In this document: positions 14,976 through 23,811 of the stretch, one piece after another
How the letters are laid out: every line of letters begins with the position of its first letter
Numbering within the stretch: position 1 is the stretch's first letter
Source of the DNA: UBA7359 sp964523895
GTDB taxonomy: Bacteria; Pseudomonadota; Gammaproteobacteria; Eutrophobiales; Eutrophobiaceae
Reading direction: 5' to 3'
Length of the DNA: 64,000 nucleotides
Assembly (NCBI GenBank): GCA_964523895.1
Contig: CAZGBJ010000010.1
Span: forward strand, 22,305 to 86,304
Position numbers and translations under genes: made by a program
Notes under the pieces: generated by a model
Told to the model about the DNA's origin: nothing
The model's input: the letters and a program-made list of their open reading frames with translations, nothing else
Databases searched by the model: none

Positions 14976-15833
14976 CTATACTCCACTTTTTGGGCCACAT
15001 GCAGGAGGCTTGGGTCCCTTGCGCGTAGGCAAGGGCTGAGGTGCAATTTCTTCTTTGACTTCCAGCTTTCTCAACTTTGCGGCGATTTCACGAATTGCAG
15101 CGACTCCAGCACAATCCGGATCAAAGTCGATTGGTGCTTTGCATTGACGTTCAGCCTCCTCAAATCTTTCTTCAGCCGGGACGCTACCTATGATCGACAT
15201 CTCATGCTTGACACAGAATTCCTCGATTGCAGCTTGATCAGATTCATTTTTAACCTTATTGGCAATGACGTAGATATGCGGAATTTCCAGTTCTTTGGCT
15301 AGCAGATGGGTTCTAGCCGCCGCCTCAAGTGATCGATAATATGCCTCGGTCACGACCAGCATAATATCAACATTGCGTGCTGTGCCGCGTTTCAGGTGCT
15401 CTAGTCCGGCTTCCATATCGGTTACTGTAAATTCGCTGTAACCACTCATTTCGGCAATGACGGCGCGTACTGCCAGATGAGAACTGCACATACAGCCACT
15501 GCCGGCACTGCCATCTGCTGGCTTGCCCATGACGATTAAATCAATGTCGCCAGGCGCTTTGGCAGCATAAGTACTAATTAAATCATCTTCAGTCAGCGTC
15601 ATTTGTAGTTTACGTTTGCCTTCTTCATCTTCCTTGACCTCCATAATACTTGGTGGGATATAGTTAATTTGATCGGCATCATCTATTGATATCCCCAGGG
15701 TCAGTGCCAGATTGGGATTTGGATCACCATCGACGGCAAGGATTTTTGTTTTTTCGTCAGCCAATATCCTCGTCAAAGTCCCCGTTATGGTTGTCTTACC
15801 TGCTCCACCTTTACCTACTGTTGCAATTTTCAT
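14976..15833 (-). CDS. CooC-like nickel-insertion ATPase
   Basis: A 285-residue MinD/ParA-type P-loop ATPase. The deviant Walker A is at the extreme N terminus (VGKGGAGKTT), and the CooC hallmark Cys-x-Cys is present as GSGCMCSSH (C114, C116), the nickel-binding pair in carbon monoxide dehydrogenase maturation ATPases. A Cys also occurs in the C-terminal tail (PPACGPK). I use the ATG at 15833, which gives the usual MKIATVGKGG start; an upstream GTG would add five residues. It ends the minus-strand hyp operon. No CO dehydrogenase gene is in view, so it may handle nickel for the hydrogenase. Confidence 0.8.
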   Translation of the reverse strand: MKIATVGKGGAGKTTITGTLTRILADEKTKILAVDGDPNPNLALTLGISIDDADQINYIPPSIMEVKEDEEGKRKLQMTLTEDDLISTYAAKAPGDIDLIVMGKPADGSAGSGCMCSSHLAVRAVIAEMSGYSEFTVTDMEAGLEHLKRGTARNVDIMLVVTEAYYRSLEAAARTHLLAKELEIPHIYVIANKVKNESDQAAIEEFCVKHEMSIIGSVPAEERFEEAERQCKAPIDFDPDCAGVAAIREIAAKLRKLEVKEEIAPQPLPTRKGPKPPACGPKSGV

Positions 15834-15883
15834 CTTGAGTATCCCCACATATAATTATGTTTCACATTAATGTCATTTATACA

Positions 15884-16435
15884 TTATTTCACACTATCTT
15901 TAACTGTACTATTGTTAATCAGGTAACTGGATGATATCGGTTCACGCCATATTTTCTTTACTAATGCAATTTTAAACTCATCAAAATTCTTTTTATCTTC
16001 AGGTTTCTCTTTTTCTGTGTTTAATCGATCTACTAATTCATAGAATTCAATAGAGACAAAATCATCTCGAAGTGAAATTAAATGAGAATGTGTTTCATAA
16101 TTAATTTTCCATTCATATTTCATGTTACCTGAACAACTTTTCTCGTGGTTAATATCCTCCGTCAATCTAAATTGATTTCTACTGATACAGTGTGTGACAT
16201 ATTCAATAGCATCTCGAACTCCTGGACCAGGATGACTGCTTACAATAAACAGGTTTTTACGATCCCAAAGGCTTTTTTCTGAAAATAAATTTGCAGCTAA
16301 TTGCAGGGCACGAAAAGCTACACTCAAACCCCAAATAGAATCACCTTGATGATAATCTATTAAATCATCATATTGCAGCGTATAAACTTCTCCATTTTCA
16401 GCAATCTTGATACTTTGTTGTTGTGCCACATTCAT
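15884..16435 (-). CDS. FmdE-like domain protein in the hyp operon
   Basis: A 183-residue protein. The N-terminal two thirds resemble the FmdE (formylmethanofuran dehydrogenase subunit E) domain: LQYDDLIDYHQGDSIWGLSV, with a histidine at the expected site, and SSHPGPGVRDAIEYVT. The C-terminal part is charged and not recognised. It lies 9 bases after hypE and 50 bases before the CooC-like gene, in the same direction. FmdE-type domains have been linked to metal or cofactor binding; the role here is unknown. Confidence 0.55.
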   Translation of the reverse strand: MNVAQQQSIKIAENGEVYTLQYDDLIDYHQGDSIWGLSVAFRALQLAANLFSEKSLWDRKNLFIVSSHPGPGVRDAIEYVTHCISRNQFRLTEDINHEKSCSGNMKYEWKINYETHSHLISLRDDFVSIEFYELVDRLNTEKEKPEDKKNFDEFKIALVKKIWREPISSSYLINNSTVKDSVK

Positions 16436-16444
16436 TTAATGTCA

Positions 16445-17527
16445 TTAACATATGCGTGGCAATTGTTCGCCCATCAGCATATCCACGATACGCTCACCAC
16501 CAAATAAAGTTGAAAGTATAACGACACCAACTGGTGCAGCTTGCACCTCACCAATAATGGCAGCATTTTTACCTGCTGGATGTTCTTGCATGGCTGATAG
16601 TAATGTTTCTGCATCTTCTTTAGGTACGATAGCGATAAGCTTTCCTTCATTGGCAAGATATAAAGGATCGAGTCCTAAAATCTCGCACATACCTTTGACT
16701 TCTTCCCTAATCAGAATATCAGATTCATTCATTACCATACACAACTCACTAGCTTCGGCGAATTCATTTAATACTGTTGCAATGCCACCGCGAGTCGCAT
16801 CGCGTAAGCAATGGATGTCAGAACAGGTCTCCATCATCATTTCGATTAAACTATTAAGTGCCTGGCAATCACTTTCAATGGTGTTTTCCAGCGCCATTTC
16901 TCCACGTGCATCAACAATAGCGGCACCATGATCACCTACAAAACCATTACAAATAATTACATCACCGACTTCGGCACGATGAGAAGCAATATTAATTTTT
17001 TCAGGAATAATTCCAACGCCGGCAGTATTGATAAATAGTTTATCTGCTGCACCACGAGGCACAATTTTCGTGTCACCTGTGACAATTGAAACGCCAGCAT
17101 TGTCTGCCGCAATTTTCATTTCTTTTGTAATAGTGCGTAATAATTCGACAGAAAAACCTTCTTCAATAATATATCCGCAACTCAAATAAAGAGGTTTGGC
17201 ACCACCAACAGCAAGATCATTGACAGTTCCATTAACGGCCAGCGTCCCTATATTTCCCCCCGGGAAAAAAAGAGGATCGACTACATAGCTATCGGTAGTA
17301 AATGCCAACCGTTCTTTATCATGGTCAAACTTATTCAGAATGAGTCTTGCCTGATCTTCTAAAGGTGCTAAATGGTCATTAGAGAAACTACTGAGAAAAA
17401 CATCATCAATTAGGTCTCGCATTGCTTTGCCACCACTACCATGTGCGAGAGTAATAGTATCGCCTCTAACTTTTCCACTGCGACGGCGTATGTTTGTCTT
17501 TTTATTATTACTTGCCGGCTTATTCAT
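16445..17527 (-). CDS. hypE: HypE, carbamoyl dehydratase of hydrogenase maturation
   Basis: HypE dehydrates the thiocarbamate on its C-terminal cysteine to a thiocyanate, the source of the CN ligands of the NiFe site. The protein ends in the diagnostic PRIC (C360). It shows the PurM-like ATP-binding fold with ITLAHGSGGKAM, FTTDSYVVDPLFFPGGNIG and RDATRGG. Its 360 residues are normal, with a slightly extended basic N terminus. It overlaps hypD by 4 bases. Confidence 0.96.
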   Translation of the reverse strand: MNKPASNNKKTNIRRRSGKVRGDTITLAHGSGGKAMRDLIDDVFLSSFSNDHLAPLEDQARLILNKFDHDKERLAFTTDSYVVDPLFFPGGNIGTLAVNGTVNDLAVGGAKPLYLSCGYIIEEGFSVELLRTITKEMKIAADNAGVSIVTGDTKIVPRGAADKLFINTAGVGIIPEKINIASHRAEVGDVIICNGFVGDHGAAIVDARGEMALENTIESDCQALNSLIEMMMETCSDIHCLRDATRGGIATVLNEFAEASELCMVMNESDILIREEVKGMCEILGLDPLYLANEGKLIAIVPKEDAETLLSAMQEHPAGKNAAIIGEVQAAPVGVVILSTLFGGERIVDMLMGEQLPRIC

Positions 17528-18684
17528 GATGATATTTTATTTTTCGCTTCTCGCTTTTCGATCAATTCAGTTAAATCAACCCGTCCATAATTAAAATAGG
17601 CCGCACAAGCACCTTCAGAGGAAACCATTAATGCGCCGAGTGGTGTTTCCGGTGTACATGTCGTACCAAAGACTTTGCATTCCCATGGTTTAATAACACC
17701 TTTCAATACTTCTCCACATTGACAGGCTTTCGGATCAGCAATTTTCAAATTAGGAACAGAAAACTTCTTTTCTGCATCATAATTAGAATAAGCGTCTCGT
17801 ATTTTTACTCCGGAATGATCAATTGAACCCAATCCGCGCCATTCAAAAAATTCTCTTAGTTCAAATACCTTGTTTACTGCATCTAATGCCTGGTTGTTGC
17901 CTTCTTCTGGAACGATACGTTGATACTGATTTTCAACTTCACAACGACCCTCTGTTATTTGTGTCAACAACATCCATATTGAATGCAGAATATCTAAAGG
18001 TTCAAAACCGGCTACAACTAAAGGCTTTTTATAATGTTCTGAAATAAATTGATAAGGTTTATTACCGATGACCATACTGACATGTCCCGGGCCAATAAAA
18101 CCATCAAGCAATAATTCTGGGGAATCGAGAATAGCTTTAACAGTAGGAACAATTGTTATGTGATTACAGAATAATGAAAAATTCTTAATTCCCATTTTCT
18201 CTGCTGTTAAAACAGTTAATGCGGTACTTGGCATGGTGGTTTCAAAACCAATACCAAAAAAAATGACTTCTTTATCCGGATTATTTTTTGCAATATCTAA
18301 AGCATCTAACGGCGAATAAATCATCCGTATATCGGCACCTTCCGCTTTCGCTTGCAATAAACTTTTTTTAGAGCCAGGTACACGCATGGCATCACCAAAC
18401 GTGGTAAAAATCACTTGCGGGTGTTCTGCCAGTGCAACACAATCATCAACTCTACCCATTGGAAGCACACAAACAGGACAACCGGGACCATGAACTAATT
18501 CTATTTTGTCCGGTAACATCTGTTCTAAACCGTAACGAAAAATAGTGTGTGTATGTCCACCACAAACTTCCATGAGCTGTAAGGGTCTTTGTTTACAAAT
18601 ATCAATTTTTTCAATTAATGAATTAATATCATTAATTAATATTTTTGCTTTTTCCGGATCGCGAAATTCATCAACAAATTTCAT
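17524..18684 (-). CDS. hypD: HypD, scaffold for Fe(CN)2CO assembly
   Basis: HypD, together with HypC, carries the iron while the CN and CO ligands are attached. It is 386 residues long with the conserved motifs MEVCGGHTHTIFRYG, HGPGCPVCVLP and GFETTMPSTA, and the C-terminal [4Fe-4S] cysteines in ACQCGEVLKGV, CKVFGTTCTPETPLG and SSEGACAAYF. It overlaps both neighbours (SIS gene and hypE) by 4 bases, so the operon is tightly coupled. Confidence 0.96.
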   Translation of the reverse strand: MKFVDEFRDPEKAKILINDINSLIEKIDICKQRPLQLMEVCGGHTHTIFRYGLEQMLPDKIELVHGPGCPVCVLPMGRVDDCVALAEHPQVIFTTFGDAMRVPGSKKSLLQAKAEGADIRMIYSPLDALDIAKNNPDKEVIFFGIGFETTMPSTALTVLTAEKMGIKNFSLFCNHITIVPTVKAILDSPELLLDGFIGPGHVSMVIGNKPYQFISEHYKKPLVVAGFEPLDILHSIWMLLTQITEGRCEVENQYQRIVPEEGNNQALDAVNKVFELREFFEWRGLGSIDHSGVKIRDAYSNYDAEKKFSVPNLKIADPKACQCGEVLKGVIKPWECKVFGTTCTPETPLGALMVSSEGACAAYFNYGRVDLTELIEKREAKNKISS

Positions 18685-19370
18685 AAGTCATAGTTCCCAA
18701 TGTTACCGCGTTCATCAGCCAAAATCGTATGTACTAAATCCCAAAGAATATGATAAATAGCCACGTGACATTCCTGTGTTCGATGGACACTGTCTGTTTC
18801 AACAACAATACAATGATCAAGTAAACCTTCTTCAGCCATTTGGCCACCATCACTGCCTGCTAAGCCAATAGTGTAAATACCCATTTCCTTCGCGCGTTTA
18901 AAAGCGGCTATCAGATTTTCTGAATTTCCACTTGTTGATATGCCAATAAGCCCATCACCTTTTTTTGCTAATGCTTCAAGTTGACGAACAAAGATGTGAG
19001 TAATGCCAACATCATTAGCGACAGCTGTCATCATTGCATTATCAGCTACAAGATTTATTGCAGTTAGTGCAGGTCGTCCTGTTGTTATTGGATGTAAAAA
19101 TTCAACTGCAATGTGTGCAGCATCACAACTGGAACCGCCATTACCCATTGTCAAAAGTTGTCCAGAGGATTGATAAATTTTTGCAATGGTGTAAGCCGTA
19201 TCAACTATTGACTGTGCATGTTCTTGAAATAATTTTTGTTTAACGGTAATACTTTCTTCAGCTTTTTGACGTACTGATTCAAGCAGTGATGCATTTTTTT
19301 TCTTTGGATCTTTTATATCGTTAGATAAAAAAGGATAAAGTGCTTCGAGTTGTTCTTTATTATCTGACAT
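18681..19370 (-). CDS. GmhA-like SIS-domain protein in the hyp operon
   Basis: A 229-residue SIS-fold protein related to sedoheptulose-7-phosphate isomerase (GmhA). The phosphosugar-binding motif GNGGSSCDAAHIAVEFLHP and a second ISTSGNSENLIAA motif are intact, and it has an N-terminal extension of about 35 residues. It sits between hypC and hypD, an arrangement I recall from hydrogenase operons of other phyla. No other heptose or LPS gene is nearby, so an LPS role is doubtful; a maturation-linked role is inferred. Confidence 0.82.
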   Translation of the reverse strand: MSDNKEQLEALYPFLSNDIKDPKKKNASLLESVRQKAEESITVKQKLFQEHAQSIVDTAYTIAKIYQSSGQLLTMGNGGSSCDAAHIAVEFLHPITTGRPALTAINLVADNAMMTAVANDVGITHIFVRQLEALAKKGDGLIGISTSGNSENLIAAFKRAKEMGIYTIGLAGSDGGQMAEEGLLDHCIVVETDSVHRTQECHVAIYHILWDLVHTILADERGNIGNYDL

Positions 19371-19385
19371 GACTTAAATCAAAGA

Positions 19386-19667
19386 TTAGTCTGCTGAACT
19401 TGAACGTATAAGTTCCATTTCTTCTTGCATTTCACCTATTGCCATAAGAAGTTCCATGGTTTTATCTGCTTCTGCCTCATCTATACGACTCATGGCAAAA
19501 CCCACATGTATCAATACCCAATCACCTATACAGGATTCGATAGGATGACCATCATCAATAATGCAAGTGATATTAACTTGTCGCTTCACGCCAGATACAC
19601 TGACCATTGCCAGCTTATTTTCTTCGTCGGTGATCTCAACGATTTGACCGGGTATACCTAAGCACAT
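19386..19667 (-). CDS. hypC: HypC, hydrogenase maturation chaperone
   Basis: A 93-residue HypC/HupF chaperone. It begins with the diagnostic MCLGIPGQIVEI; the N-terminal Cys, exposed after Met removal, binds the iron centre with HypD. DWVLIHVGFAMSRIDEAEA is the usual C-terminal half. It lies 14 bases after hypF and 15 bases before the SIS gene. Confidence 0.96.
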   Translation of the reverse strand: MCLGIPGQIVEITDEENKLAMVSVSGVKRQVNITCIIDDGHPIESCIGDWVLIHVGFAMSRIDEAEADKTMELLMAIGEMQEEMELIRSSSAD

Positions 19668-19681
19668 AATTTAATCCTGGT

Positions 19682-22075
19682 TTATGAAGCAATTGATCTT
19701 GCAGCAGCAATAACAGCTTGCCCTAATGCTAACCCACCATCATTAGTAGGTAGTTTACGGTGTAATATTACACTAAATTGATCTGCTTTAAGCTGTGAAA
19801 TGACTAATTCGGTAAGTATTTTATTCTGAAATACTCCCCCGGATAGCGCTATCGTCTCAATTGAATGATTGTTTTTATTATTTAAGATAATTTCACGAAT
19901 TATACGACAAATAGCATCTGCTAGCCCTTTATGAAATCGTGCTGCAATGATAGATATTTCTGTATTTTTACTTAAGTCTTTGAATAATGCTTGCCACATA
20001 GTCGTTGGATCAACATAGAGTAAATTTTCTTCGCTTAGGCTAGTAGAAAATGAATAATTTAGTGAACTATCTTCATTAGATAGCGTGTCTTCATCAACAA
20101 TAGCTTCCATTTCTATTGCTGCCTGACCTTCATACCCTACCTTTTCTCTGCATATATCAATCGCTGCTGCGACTGCATCAAATAAACGACCACAAGAACT
20201 TGCCAAAGGACTATTCACCTTGTTTTCCAACATAGCGTCATAGGTTACAAGTTGTTTAGACTCAAGGAATTTTGTTAAGCCTAGATCATTAAATTGTTCT
20301 TTGTAACTTTTCCAACCTATTGTTGAAACAATATGAGCATAAGTATTACGCCAAGGTTCATAAATTGCTTGCATACCACCTGGCATAGCAATCGGTTTAA
20401 ATGTTGCCAGGCGTTCATAATTAACATAATCAGCAAGCAAAAATTCACCACCCCATAATTGATTATCTTCACCAAAGCCTAAACCATCCAAGGCAACGCC
20501 AAGTATTTTATCTGTATTTAAAGGTATATTATTTTCAGCCATGCAACTGGCAATATGCGCATGGTGGTGTTGTATTTTGTTCAATGTTGCATTTGTTTTG
20601 TCACAACGTTTTATCCCTTCTTTACTGGATAAATAATCAGGGTGTAAGTCAGTAGCAATATTTTCTGCTTTAAATTGATAAAGATCATGATAAAGATTCA
20701 AGTTTTTACAGTAATCAATAAAGGTTGCTGCATTTTCAAGATCACCAAAATGCTGGGAAACAATCGCCTGATCATTTTTAATAAAACAAAAGGTATTTTT
20801 TAATTCACCTCCCATCGCTAGTACTTCCGGACAATTAGAAAACCCTTCAGGTAAGTTTATAGGTGCTGGTGAATATCCTCTTGCTCTACGTAAAAACTGA
20901 ACATCATTTGCAACAATGCGAACTACTGAATCGTCCATTCGATTTACAATGTCGCGATCATTAAATAAAAAGTAATCTGCAATAGAATTTAATTTTTGTT
21001 TTGCAATATCATTCTCAATACATTGAGGCTCATCTGAAATATTTGCAGATGTTAATACAATAGGGTTCTTGTAATTATTTAAGATCAAATGATGTAAAGG
21101 CGAATAAGGCAACATAAACCCCAAGTAGTTTTGTTCTGGAGCAACAGCATTCGCGATATCATTATTATTTTGATTGATTTTTAAAAGAACAATGGGAGCC
21201 GATGCTGATTTTAATTCAGACTCTTCTTGATTATTAACATCACAATAATGACGAATCATGTCTATATTAGATGCCATCATTGCAAACGGTTTGTCATAAC
21301 GCTGTTTACGTTGTCGCAATTGTTTTACTGTATCTTCATTCAATGCATCACACGCTAAATGAAACCCACCGATTCCTTTAATCGCAATAATTTTTCCTTG
21401 AGCTAATAATGAACATACACGATTAATATCACTTTCTTCATTTAAGTTGTTATCTGTAACAACTTCTCCATCTGAATTTTCTAACCAAATTTGTGGCCCA
21501 CATTCAGGACAAGCATTGGGTTGTGCATGGAAACGCCTATCTGATAAGTCTTGATATTCATTGTTACATTCTTCACACATCTTGAATGTCTTCATGGATG
21601 TATTGATTCGATCATAAGGAATCTTGTTTATGATCGTGAATCTCGGACCACAGTGAGTACAGTTTGTAAAAGGATAGTTAAAACGTCTGTTATTTGAATC
21701 AAAAATTTCTTCGATACATAAACCACAAGTACCTGCATCAGGCGCTATTCCAGTTAGAGGTTCTCCTGAAGTACTTGGTACGATCCTAAATTGGTCGGTA
21801 TTTAATTGTTTACTATATGAATTACGTTTAATTGAATCGATGCGTGCTAGAGGAGGTGCTTCAGCATAAATACGTTCAATAAATTTATCTAAAATATCTG
21901 CAGAACCTGATACTAAAATAAGTACGCCATTTGCATCATTTCGAACTTCACCAAACAGCTCACATTCATTGGCTATGCGAGAAACAGTTGGACGAAAACC
22001 AACACCTTGAACGATGCCTTTTATGCGAATTTTTTCGCAAACGATTTTCACTGTTTCCGTTGTTGTGATATTCAA
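19682..22075 (-). CDS. hypF: HypF, carbamoyltransferase of hydrogenase maturation
   Basis: HypF makes the carbamoyl group that becomes the CN ligands, transferring it from carbamoyl phosphate to HypE. Domains in order: acylphosphatase-like (about 10-100, GIVQGVGFRPT), two C4 zinc fingers (CGLCIEEIF, CTHCGP, CEECNNEY, CPECGP), a YrdC-like domain (about 220-400) and a Kae1-like domain (KIQHHHAHIASCMAEN, ALDGLGFGEDNQLWGGEF, LSGGVFQN). The 797-residue length is slightly above usual. It appears to start at a TTG with GGAG upstream. It is first in the minus-strand operon; hypA and hypB are absent. Confidence 0.96.
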   Translation of the reverse strand: MNITTTETVKIVCEKIRIKGIVQGVGFRPTVSRIANECELFGEVRNDANGVLILVSGSADILDKFIERIYAEAPPLARIDSIKRNSYSKQLNTDQFRIVPSTSGEPLTGIAPDAGTCGLCIEEIFDSNNRRFNYPFTNCTHCGPRFTIINKIPYDRINTSMKTFKMCEECNNEYQDLSDRRFHAQPNACPECGPQIWLENSDGEVVTDNNLNEESDINRVCSLLAQGKIIAIKGIGGFHLACDALNEDTVKQLRQRKQRYDKPFAMMASNIDMIRHYCDVNNQEESELKSASAPIVLLKINQNNNDIANAVAPEQNYLGFMLPYSPLHHLILNNYKNPIVLTSANISDEPQCIENDIAKQKLNSIADYFLFNDRDIVNRMDDSVVRIVANDVQFLRRARGYSPAPINLPEGFSNCPEVLAMGGELKNTFCFIKNDQAIVSQHFGDLENAATFIDYCKNLNLYHDLYQFKAENIATDLHPDYLSSKEGIKRCDKTNATLNKIQHHHAHIASCMAENNIPLNTDKILGVALDGLGFGEDNQLWGGEFLLADYVNYERLATFKPIAMPGGMQAIYEPWRNTYAHIVSTIGWKSYKEQFNDLGLTKFLESKQLVTYDAMLENKVNSPLASSCGRLFDAVAAAIDICREKVGYEGQAAIEMEAIVDEDTLSNEDSSLNYSFSTSLSEENLLYVDPTTMWQALFKDLSKNTEISIIAARFHKGLADAICRIIREIILNNKNNHSIETIALSGGVFQNKILTELVISQLKADQFSVILHRKLPTNDGGLALGQAVIAAARSIAS

Positions 22076-22218
22076 ACTAAATTACTCCACTTAAAACGAT
22101 AATTAAAAAGTGTTATATCATTATAAGTGTTTGATTAAGAGTTAAAATTATTTGTTGTCTGCTGTAACGTAAATGTACATTAATGTGAATTAGTTAAGAG
22201 TGGGTCAGCGACACTAAG

Positions 22219-22248
22219 TTACTGTTTTAATTAAATATTATCTATAAC
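22219..22248 (+). promoter_or_regulatory. Predicted sigma-70 promoter of a small RNA
   Basis: TTACTG (22219-22224) and TATAAC (22243-22248) are separated by 18 bp. The start would fall near 22255, immediately before an 11-bp perfect hairpin. The remainder of the 346-bp hypF-cysG gap is AT-rich with no open frame. Confidence 0.5.
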
Positions 22249-22254
22249 AAAAAC

Positions 22255-22371
22255 TGCTTCGAACCCGAGTGTTGAGGGTTCGAAGCGACTGTGCAGGTGC
22301 CGCGAAGTCTTGCGACCTTGCAGTCGTCTTCGCCAATCATTAAAAAACCGACTGTAAAGTCGGTTTTTTTT
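22255..22371 (+). ncRNA. Putative structured small RNA between hypF and cysG
   Basis: About 117 bases with three consecutive hairpins. Hairpin 1 is a perfect 11-bp stem (22256-22266 with 22276-22286, gcttcgaaccc / gggttcgaagc). Hairpin 2 is bracketed by gactg (22287-22291) and cagtc (22321-22325), with an inner gcgaag/cttgc stem. Hairpin 3 is a strong Rho-independent terminator. A promoter stands at the right distance upstream. It is G+C-rich in an AT-rich gap. It does not match any tRNA or well-known RNA I can recall. It could alternatively be the untranslated leader region of cysG with an attenuator. Confidence 0.5.
22342..22371 (+). terminator. Rho-independent terminator
   Basis: aaaaaaccgact / agtcggtttttt forms a stem with a gtaa-type loop and a run of eight T. 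It ends 50 bases before cysG, so it should stop the small RNA rather than a coding transcript. The A-tract on the other side could let it work in both directions. Confidence 0.85.
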
Positions 22372-22421
22372 ATGTATTAAGTGAAAAGAATTCGAACTCT
22401 AGAAGAAGTATAATTATACAG

Positions 22422-23807
22422 ATGATGTATTTCCCCATATTTTTAAAACTTCAGGATAGACCTTGTCTGGTTGTCGGTGGCGGTGAAGTTGCGGTTCGAA
22501 AAATAAGACAATTGTTAGCTTCCGGCGCACAGGTATTTGTCGTGGCACCAGAATTTGAATCTTCAATAATTAAGCTGAATGAATCAGGAAAAATAAACCT
22601 TCTTCAACAAACTTATGATGAAAGTTGTTTGCAAGATATGGAACTGGTGATTGCTGCAACGAATGATGTGTCGCTCAACAAATCAATTTCGCAGCAAGCC
22701 AAACTGAACAAAATATTTGTTAATGTAGTTGATAGCCCTGAATCATGTACGTTTATTATGCCTTCTATTATTGATCGTAGTCCTGTCATGGTTGCCGTTT
22801 CTACTGGTGGTGCGTCACCTATTCTGGCGAGATTGCTGCGTGCACGTTTAGAAACCCTGATCCCTTCAAGCTATGGCAAATTAGCAAGTCTAATTGCGCG
22901 TTTTAGAAATAGCGTGAAAGAAAAATTTCCAGATATTCGGCAACGTCGACGTTTTTGGGAACATGTTTTACAAGGGTCTGTTGCTGAAATGTTATATGCC
23001 GGTCAGGAAAAAAATGCATTGAGTTTATTAGAAAAACAACTGGAACAAGAATCACCGCACATCGAATCCAGAGGAGAAGTTTATCTGGTTGGTGGTGGGC
23101 CGGGAGATCCTGACCTACTTACTTTTCGAGCCTTACGTTTGATGCAACAGGCAGATGTTGTTCTTTATGATCGATTAGTCGCTCCTGCTATTGTTGATTT
23201 GGTGCGTAAAGATGCTGAGCACATTTATGTTGGTAAAGAAAAAAAGAGTCATGCACTACCTCAAAATGAGATTAATCAATTATTAGTTGATCTGGCAAAG
23301 CAAGGTAAACGCGTTTTAAGATTGAAAGGTGGTGATCCGTTTATCTTTGGTCGAGGTGGTGAAGAGATTGAATTGCTTTCCGAAAATAATATCCCGTTTC
23401 AGATTGTGCCCGGTATTACTGCAGCCAGTGGTTGTTCCTCTTATGCAGGCATTCCATTAACCCATCGTGATTATGCTCAATCCTGTTTGTTTGTTACCGG
23501 TCACCTTAAAGATGGGAGCATGGAACTTAATTGGACCTCGTTAGTGCAACCACGGCAAACTCTTGCTGTGTATATGGGAGCGCATGGTCTGGATGTATTA
23601 AGCCGGGAATTAATAAAACATGGTCTAGTGGAAACAACACCTGCAGCCATTATTCAACAAGGCACAACCAGTGAACAACGCGTTTATATCAGTACAGTAA
23701 AAAGTTTACCTGATATCGCCATTCAACATGAGATTAAACCACCAAGTATGATTATTATTGGTGATGTCATTTCTCTACACGAAAAACTTGCCTGGTTTAA
23801 ACCCTGA
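22422..23807 (+). CDS. cysG: Siroheme synthase CysG
   Basis: A trifunctional enzyme of 461 residues that turns uroporphyrinogen III into siroheme. The N-terminal half is the NAD-dependent precorrin-2 dehydrogenase/ferrochelatase (CLVVGGGEVAVRKI, FIMPSIIDRSPVMVAVSTGGASP). The C-terminal half is the SAM-dependent methyltransferase (VYLVGGGPGDPDLLT, RLKGGDPFIFGRGGEE, GITAASGCSSYAGIPLTHR). Start is the first of two adjacent ATG codons. It is convergent with the cyclophilin gene, 4 bases apart. Confidence 0.95.
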   Translation: MMYFPIFLKLQDRPCLVVGGGEVAVRKIRQLLASGAQVFVVAPEFESSIIKLNESGKINLLQQTYDESCLQDMELVIAATNDVSLNKSISQQAKLNKIFVNVVDSPESCTFIMPSIIDRSPVMVAVSTGGASPILARLLRARLETLIPSSYGKLASLIARFRNSVKEKFPDIRQRRRFWEHVLQGSVAEMLYAGQEKNALSLLEKQLEQESPHIESRGEVYLVGGGPGDPDLLTFRALRLMQQADVVLYDRLVAPAIVDLVRKDAEHIYVGKEKKSHALPQNEINQLLVDLAKQGKRVLRLKGGDPFIFGRGGEEIELLSENNIPFQIVPGITAASGCSSYAGIPLTHRDYAQSCLFVTGHLKDGSMELNWTSLVQPRQTLAVYMGAHGLDVLSRELIKHGLVETTPAAIIQQGTTSEQRVYISTVKSLPDIAIQHEIKPPSMIIIGDVISLHEKLAWFKP

Positions 23808-23811
23808 TTAA

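Noticed and set aside
18681..19370. True GmhA for LPS heptose synthesis
   Set aside because: No LPS genes are nearby and the gene is translationally coupled to hypD, so a hydrogenase-linked role is more likely.
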